The translations under genes and the position numbers were made by a program. A DNA stretch of 64,000 bases from Isoetes taiwanensis (lineage: Eukaryota > Streptophyta > Lycopodiopsida > Isoetales > Isoetaceae), in NCBI GenBank assembly GCA_021234155.1, contig JAJEKV010000011.1:21408677-21472676 (forward strand). Reading direction: 5' to 3'. Positions 57,996-64,000 of the stretch are shown one piece after another. The notes beneath the pieces are model-generated. The model was not told the origin of the DNA and ran no database searches. It saw only the letters and a list, made by a program, of their open reading frames with translations. Numbering within the stretch: position 1 is the stretch's first letter; each line of letters starts with the position of its first letter.

Positions 57996-60453
57996 CAGAG
58001 CGGTCCCGCCACCTAATGGGTCCATATACCTATTTATGTATGTATATACATATTCATGGCATATATGCAGCATGAGATTAGGGTTTTATCTCTTTGGAGA
58101 AAGGATTGTTGCAGAGCATGAAGGTAGGGAGCAATTCTGGGCAGTTTTGGAGCCCGAAATTTGAAGCATCATATCTCGGCAACCCGAGATCCTTTTCAGG
58201 TGATTTTTCTTTTGTTGGAAAGGTCTTTAAGTAAGCTTTCCGGAATGGGTCTGATCAAGCCAAAACTCATCCGTATGCAAAAGTTATGACAGAAATAGTG
58301 ATGCTGAGTCAGAATTGACTGCACTATGCCTATTCTTCTGCAGTTTGCCTCTTGGAGCTAGAAGACGATCTTTGGAGGCGCAATCAATTACAAGGGGTCC
58401 AGAGGTCTATGTGGAAAGAAATTATCAGGTGGGGTTTTGCTTTTGATCAATTGAGGTGTGCTATGAGCTGCCATGATTAGTTTGCACATGATTTTTGCAT
58501 GCAAATATGATAGATTATGAATTTGTTGGAGACTCATAAGGCTAGAGAAGAAAATCAATGATTGGAAACATCCCTGTAAGGCTGATTTTAAGTCAAGAAT
58601 GGCTGAATATTACATGAAGAGCACTGATTCAGCATGGAAACTTAAAAAAAAAGGCAGAATTAGATTGGATCCGGCGCCGCAAGAGCTCTCCAACGCCATT
58701 TTGTGTTCATGTTATGTTTTTGTCATTTTGGTTTTGTGCTTTATTTTGTTGGTCTTGTATTTGCTGCCTTTCTCAATTTATTTGCATGTCCTAGTATGAA
58801 GCTAAGTCCTCATAGATGGAATTGGGTTGCATTCGAGCTTAGCAGCAGAGGAGATCGGAGCATGAAAAGTGGCGAGCGAATAATCATAATAGTAAGAATA
58901 TGCATTGTTTGATAATTGTCTAACTATGGTAAAATTCTAAGGTTTGGGATAAAGTATCTTTCTTAGCTCATGGAGATGGGGCTAATGCTGAGAAGTAGTC
59001 TAGCACAGATGTAGAGCGTCAACGATCCCTCGGCATCAAGGATTTCAGCATCAAGTTCGCATGTGGATCTTGAAATAGGAATAAGCGGTCATCTGACATC
59101 AAGGATTATTGAGATTGAGACGGGTCCACATTGGTACAAGGAGAGTCATGTGAAGCTTGGGGGTTACTAAATGTGACTATAGCATGAAGTGACTAGTTAG
59201 TCCGAAAAGCGAACTGTAAGTTTTCAAGTTGTTGCATTGTATTTTTATCAAGAGCATCATAGCTAATGGATTCAAAGTATAAACGTTATGGAACGTTGTA
59301 TTCCTCATGGGAAGATGGTTTCGAGGTAAGTTTTGCATTATAGAAGATGTTAGTATCTTTCCTTGATCGAGAACGTATATAGGTATTGAAGCCACATCAA
59401 TGACGGTCGGGGCTCGTAACTTCCTCCACATGTTTGTATTGTGATCATGATCTTCACCAATGAGTTAGCTACTTCGGCATGGTTAGGTTGTATGGGCAAC
59501 CTCGACAAGGGCTAAGAGTATGATCTAGGCACATGTTTAATAAATATTGTAATGAACTTCACATGTCATGGTCTTTGCATTGCTCTCTTTGTTGTCTTGG
59601 TATTTGATTATGTCTATTGGAACCTCCTGGGTCGGGCTTCTAGGTTGGGTGGCCTAGGTTGCTCGGCATGCTCATGTTCATCTGTGATTCTCTGTGGTTC
59701 TTGTGCTCTGTGACACCGGGCGTTAGTTTCTCTGGCGGGGATTGCTACGTCAGTCAACTCTTGTGAAACCCCATGGTAAGAGGTCCTCGGTGCGGGCGTG
59801 GGGTGAGAGGGTATGCGATATCTGAGGTTCACCCCACCACCTGCTAGGGCTTGGAATGTAAGTCGGCTGGGCAACATCTTCGCTAATGGGGGCTGTATGT
59901 AGGCTGGCTGAGCTACCCATTGTCGGGAGTTTGTTTATGATGGTTTGATACTCCGGTTATGTTCTTTGCTCTTGATGTTCATGATGTTTTCTTTATTGTC
60001 ATAGTCTAGCGTTGCACCATAGGTTCTTGTGTCTTTGAATTGTTATATGTTTGCTATCCAAGATTCCGAGTATTTCCATGCATGCAGAGGCAGCCGGGGA
60101 TCCCCACTTAGTCACGAGGACTAACCCCGGTGAGTGCATGTGCAATTGAAAGAGCAAGGCGATGGCACCAAGTATTTGTTGTGGCTCATGGATGGGCAAG
60201 AAGCTTCTAGGATTGAGTTGCTAACATGGATGCTGTAACCATTGGGAATATGGATTCTTTGGATGTTAATGTTATTTGATTATATTGAGATATCAAGTAT
60301 TTGCTCATTGAGTTTTGAGTGTGCAATTTAGCTGTGCAAGAGGAAGATTCAATTCTTCACCATATTCAATTGTTTGTCATACCAACCTAGAATTAGCGTA
60401 GTATTGACAAGATCCCGAGTTGCCTAGAGGGTCAACTCGGCAGGCTCGTCACA
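57996..60453 (+). repeat. Right LTR of the nested element
   Basis: Second LTR copy, ending ctcgtcaca directly before the ATAAC duplication. Its first bases (cagag) differ from the TGTAA start of the left copy. Confidence 0.85.
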
Positions 60454-60458
60454 ATAAC

Positions 60459-62335
60459 CTACTTCAGTGGGCAACCCCATTGATGAATGCTCAGGAATAC
60501 GGACCTCCACCACCACCTCCACCTCCGGTATTGACGAGGCTCCACAGCCGGAAGGGGAAGAGAATCAAGGAAATGTCAGGGACAGGAAGAAAAAAAGGAG
60601 AAGCAGAAAGAGCCGAACACCATCCAGCTCTAGTGTATCAGACACCCCTGGCACCCAGACCGGTAGCAGTTACGAGGATGAGTCAGATGCATCACAGGGT
60701 GGGAAAAAGAACAAGAAAGCAAATGATTATCAGAAGAAAGTGGACAGTGCCATGAGTAATGTTTGGAAGACAAGGAAGCTTAGTCAGTTTTCAGGCAAAG
60801 ACAGGTCAGGCATGGAAGCAGAGGCTTGGCTTGATGAGATGGAGGAATTTGGCAATTCCTATGGCATGAAAGACAAGGACATAGGCAAGGTTGCATCAGC
60901 CAATCTGATAGGAGCAGCCAGGATATGGTGGAAAGGGTATGCTAAGTCTAATAAGTTGAGACGAAACAACTGCAGATTCAAGACCTTCAGTAAAGCTTTC
61001 CGCAAACATTACGTGCCGAGATCACACATTAGCAGGCAGATCCAGCAATTCTACAGGCTAGACCAGGGGAATCTATCAGTAGCCAAGTACACAGAGGAAT
61101 TTATGAGGTTAAGACTCAATGTGCCCAGGATCACAGAGAGGCAAGCGGTCGAAGGTTACATTGAAGGGCTCAACAGCAACATCAAAAGGTTAGTTCGAGC
61201 AATTAACCCAAGAACAGTCGGGGAGGCCGAAGACAAGGCCTTAAGTTTGGAAGAAGCCCCAGTAACTCCAGGGCAGAAGCAGTTACCCTTCAAAGGTAAG
61301 ATGGCAGGGCAGTATCAGAATAAGCAAGCAGCAAACACGCCAGCCGGAGGCCAACAACAAGGGAAAGCTCAGGGAAAGAACTTTGGAGACCGCAGGCCAC
61401 AGGATGGATCAGGGGGCAGTTCACTCAAGCGCCTTTTAGACAGCATCCCTAAGGAGAAGAGACAGGAGTGCATTGAAAAGAAGTTGTGCTTTAGGTGCTT
61501 CCAGCCAGGGCACAGAACACACAACTGCCCATTCGTCATGCAGGCAGCGTTGGCAGAACTTACAGATTGGGAATCTCCAATCGAAGGTGATGATGAAGAT
61601 GATGACCAACAGGAAGGCCAAGATTTTATAGAAGGTGAGTGCAAAATCTGCGCAGCTCTTGAGTCAGGTGATGTTGAAAATCAATCTACAGTCATCTCGA
61701 CTGAGGGAATCATAGATAGCAGTCCATACCTCGTCTTGATAGATACAGGTAGCTCTCACAACTTTGCCTCTCCTAGGCTTGCTGCCCTAATGAAGAGCAA
61801 GGTCTTGAAGTCAAAGCCAAGGCCAGTTAGCATGGCAAGTGGTGCCATTCGCCACATCAAGGGTAGGAGGATCACGTTCGACATAGACCTTAGTGGAAAC
61901 AAGTGGCCGATGGGGGCAGAAGTCATGGATATTGGAAAGTATGATCTGATAGTAGGAATGGAGTTCCTCAAGCCAGCTAAAGCGATGATTGACTGCGAGC
62001 GCAACGAGATCTCCATGACGGCGCCGGACGGCAATAGATTCATAGTAAAAGGTAAGAAGGTAGCTTCTCCTATGCAGTGCATTTCTATGAAGCAGCTAAG
62101 AAAGAGTATAGAAAGAAACAAGGTGGATTATATCCTGAGGTTAGAGGCAATTGAACCAAGTAAAGAGAAGGGAAGTGACCTGAATGGGAATCAGTTGCCC
62201 AAGCCAGTAGCAAGGCTAATTAGGGAGTTCAATGATGTATTTCCAGATGAAATCCGTCAGCTACCACCTTATAGGGGTGTAGAATCACATTGGCTCCAGA
62301 TGCTAAGCCTACCAGCAAGGCACCTTACAGAATGA
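60459..62335 (+). CDS. Gypsy gag-protease-RT start, C-terminal part of gag onward
   Basis: After the nested element the gag frame resumes ([15 protein letters not shown], Pro run). It then shifts by one base near 60500-60535 into a 620-codon frame. That frame holds a basic region, a retrotransposon gag domain ([19 protein letters not shown] ... [13 protein letters not shown] ... [18 protein letters not shown]), the CCHC knuckle [14 protein letters not shown], an acidic linker, and an aspartic protease ([12 protein letters not shown], active site DTG, with VGMEFL further on). RT begins with [21 protein letters not shown] frameshift near 62285 ends the frame. Gag and pol share one frame without a stop between them, as in many chromoviruses. 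Confidence 0.85.
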
Positions 62336-62911
62336 ACACCCCAGAGTTGATAGAGCTCAAGAAGCAGCTGCAGGAATTGCTTGACCTTGGATTTATAAGA
62401 GCAAGTGTGTCTCCCTTTGGGGCACCCATACTCTTCGTCAAGAAGAAAGACGAGAGCCTAAGAATGTGTATAGACTATCGCCAGCTTAACAAGCAGACGA
62501 TAAAGAATAAGTATGCTCTGCCAAGGGCAGATGCTTCAAGGAGTGAAAGTTTTCTCTAAGATTGACTTAAGGTCAGGTTATCACCAAATAAGGATAAGGG
62601 AAGAAGATATCCATAAGACCGCCTTTAGAATGCGGTACGGGCATTTCGAGTTTACAGTAATGCCTTTTGGCTTATCGAGTGCCCCGGTAACCTTCATGCG
62701 TCTCATGAACGACATCTTCAGGGAGTTCTTGGACGAGTTTGTCATTGTATTCGTCGACGACATCTTAGTCTACAGCAAGTCAATTGAAGAGCATTGTCAA
62801 CATTTGAAAAGAGTGTTAGAGAAGTTGAGACGACATCGGTTGTATGGAAAGCTCTTCAAATGCCACTTTGCAACAGGTCGAGTGGAGTATTTGGGGCACG
62901 GTAACAGCTGA
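62286..62911 (+). pseudogene. Gypsy reverse transcriptase, frameshifted
   Basis: Frame 1 gives [40 protein letters not shown] and [20 protein letters not shown]. After a disturbance at about 62525 (a few bases lost), frame 2 gives [37 protein letters not shown] and the active-site block [12 protein letters not shown] (FVDD in place of YVDD, common in gypsy RT). A one-base shift at about 62902 ends it at YLGHG. All main RT blocks are present, so it is nearly whole apart from small indels. Confidence 0.85.
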
Positions 62912-63590
62912 AGGGATTTCTACAGATCTGTCAAAGATTGAAGCAATAGTTGATTGGCCAACTCCAAGGAACGTGGCAGAAGTGAGAAGTTTTCTCAGTC
63001 TGGCAGGATACTATAAGAAGTTCGTAAAGGACTTCGCTAGGTGGGCATCCCCCTTATCGGACCTCACCAAGAGCAATAAGATAAAGGATTGGGCAAAGTT
63101 TTGGCTTGAGAATGTCCAAGCCTCCTTTGAAAAGCTCAAAAAGGCTCTAACGACAGCCCCAGTCCTTGTCCTCCCAGATCCGAGCAAAGATAAGCTAGTG
63201 GCCACGGATGCGAGCAAGATAGCAACAGGTGCAGTTTTGATGCAAGAGGGAAGGGTAGTCGCCTACGACTCGAAGAAGATGAGCAACCCTGAGCAACGCT
63301 ACCCGACCCATGATCAGGAGTTATTAGCCATTGTCAGGGCATTAAGGATTTGGAGGTATTATTTGTTGAGGAGGAAGTTTCAGTTAGATACTGATCACCA
63401 GAGCCTTCAATATCTTTTCACCCAACTACTCCTCAACCTAAGGCAAAGGAGGTGGATGGAATTCCTTGAGGAATATGATTTCGACATAGTGTATAAGCCC
63501 GACAAGCTTAATGTTGTTGCAGATGCCCTCTCCAGGAGACCATTCGAGACGCGTCTCCAGGAGACCATTCGAGACGAGAACGCATTGTAA
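62895..63590 (+). pseudogene. Gypsy RT thumb and RNase H
   Basis: Reads [19 protein letters not shown] and [16 protein letters not shown] (RT end). RNase H follows: [49 protein letters not shown] and [16 protein letters not shown], with catalytic D, E and D positions in place. A 24-base tandem duplication (ctccaggagaccattcgaga at about 63530 and 63554) lies just after ADALSRRP. The frame then shifts at about 63590. Confidence 0.85.
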
Positions 63591-63593
63591 TGC

Positions 63594-64000
63594 TATATCA
63601 ACTCTTTCGAGTGGGTATGGCAAGAAAATTGAGGAGACATTGCCATCTGATGATGATTTCAAGGAGGTATGGGCAAGCCTCTCTAAGGAGGCTAGAACAG
63701 ATAAAGAACGGGAGGCCTTCAAACATTATAGGAAGGAAGGCAACCTGTTGTATCATAAAGATAAATTGTGTGTGCCCGAATCGTCAGGAGTAAGGAAGTT
63801 AATTCTTCATGACACACACAACAGCCCAATAGCCGGGCACGCAGGATTTATGAAGACGTATTTCAAGATTCGAAGTAGCTATTCCTGGCCAGGAATGAAG
63901 AAACAGATAGCCAGATATATTCGGGAATGCCAGTTGTGCCAGCAGACTAAGGCAGAGCAGCTTCGGATTCCGGGAGCTTTGGAACCTTTGGCAATGCCAA
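63594..64000 (+). CDS. Gypsy integrase N-terminal region, cut by the window end
   Basis: Continues in a shifted frame: GKKIEETLPSDDDFKEVW, KEGNLLYHKDKLCVPE, then LILHDTHNSPIAGHAGFMKT, GMKKQIARYIRECQLCQQTK. This is the HHCC zinc-binding domain of integrase (H...H-A-G, C-Q-L-C), which helps place the cDNA end. The spacing and the GHAGFMKTY block resemble chromovirus integrases. The catalytic core and any chromodomain would lie beyond 64000. Confidence 0.8.

Larger units (their letters stand above)
55144..60453 (+). mobile_element. LTR-dominated non-autonomous retrotransposon nested in gypsy gag
   Basis: Two LTRs of about 2.46 kb (55144-57602 and about 57996-60453) flank an interior of only about 393 bp. 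The left copy begins TGTAACGGTCC and the right ends CTCGTCACA. ATAAC occurs just before (55139-55143) and just after (60454-60458). A primer site follows the left LTR. No gag or pol is present, so mobilisation needed another element's proteins. LTRs make up about 93 percent of the length. The insertion is younger than the host gypsy element. Confidence 0.85.

Noticed and set aside
55751-58912. Pairs of short frames in both nested-element LTRs with a hydrophobic segment
   Set aside because: They are present twice only because the LTR is; there are no other signs of coding.

Overview
The window looks like nuclear DNA of a land plant. It has one spliced gene with GT-AG introns, plus LTR retrotransposons (Ty3/gypsy, Ty1/copia and non-autonomous forms primed by initiator tRNA-Met), an L1-type LINE, Mutator/SWIM transposase remains, tRNA-derived SINE-like elements and several miniature inverted-repeat elements. 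The species cannot be named from sequence alone; nothing suggests a bacterium, organelle or virus. Genes are sparse and repeats make up most of the window.

Region 1 (1-5070) is a decayed minus-strand L1-type LINE. It is split by a 2.5-kb non-autonomous LTR element (968-3460, target duplication GAAAT) and by a 0.24-kb MITE (4670-4907). Region 2 (5070-13390) is intergenic, with a 194-bp tandem duplication, a TGACG-rich repeat patch, a 0.56-kb foldback element, SINE-like sequences and diverged duplications. Region 3 (13390-20300) holds the host genes: a possible 209-residue secreted protein (13457-14086), a candidate gene start at 15560 on the minus strand, and a complete ten-exon AI-2E family membrane transporter (20054-16963, minus) with a plastid-targeting-like N-terminus. 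Region 4 (20440-26460) carries a 0.94-kb hAT-like MITE, a decayed Mutator/SWIM transposase gene, and a CCATGG/TGGCCA minisatellite with a SINE inserted in it.

Region 5 (26668-48010) is a composite array. It starts as three tandem units of about 2.7-2.9 kb made of shared modules (A-B-C-A-D), then breaks into direct, inverted and palindromic pieces. One palindrome has arms of about 1.5 kb. A gypsy-like LTR with its primer-binding site (46072-46909) is fused directly to array sequence. Region 6 (48010-64000) holds a GC-rich 108-bp palindrome, a truncated minus-strand copia element, and a chromovirus-like Ty3/gypsy element (5' LTR 50267-51907) that runs off the right edge. That gypsy element has an unidentified reading frame of about 500 codons between its primer site and gag. 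Its gag is split by a second LTR element (55144-60453, target duplication ATAAC) made almost wholly of two 2.46-kb LTRs.

Differences between otherwise near-identical repeat copies cluster at CAG/CTG trinucleotides, often as small indels. This holds in the array, in the LTR pair and near some gag-pol frameshifts. It points to systematic sequencing error at CHG-methylated sites rather than real divergence, and it affects how the broken frames, LTR ages and palindromes should be read.
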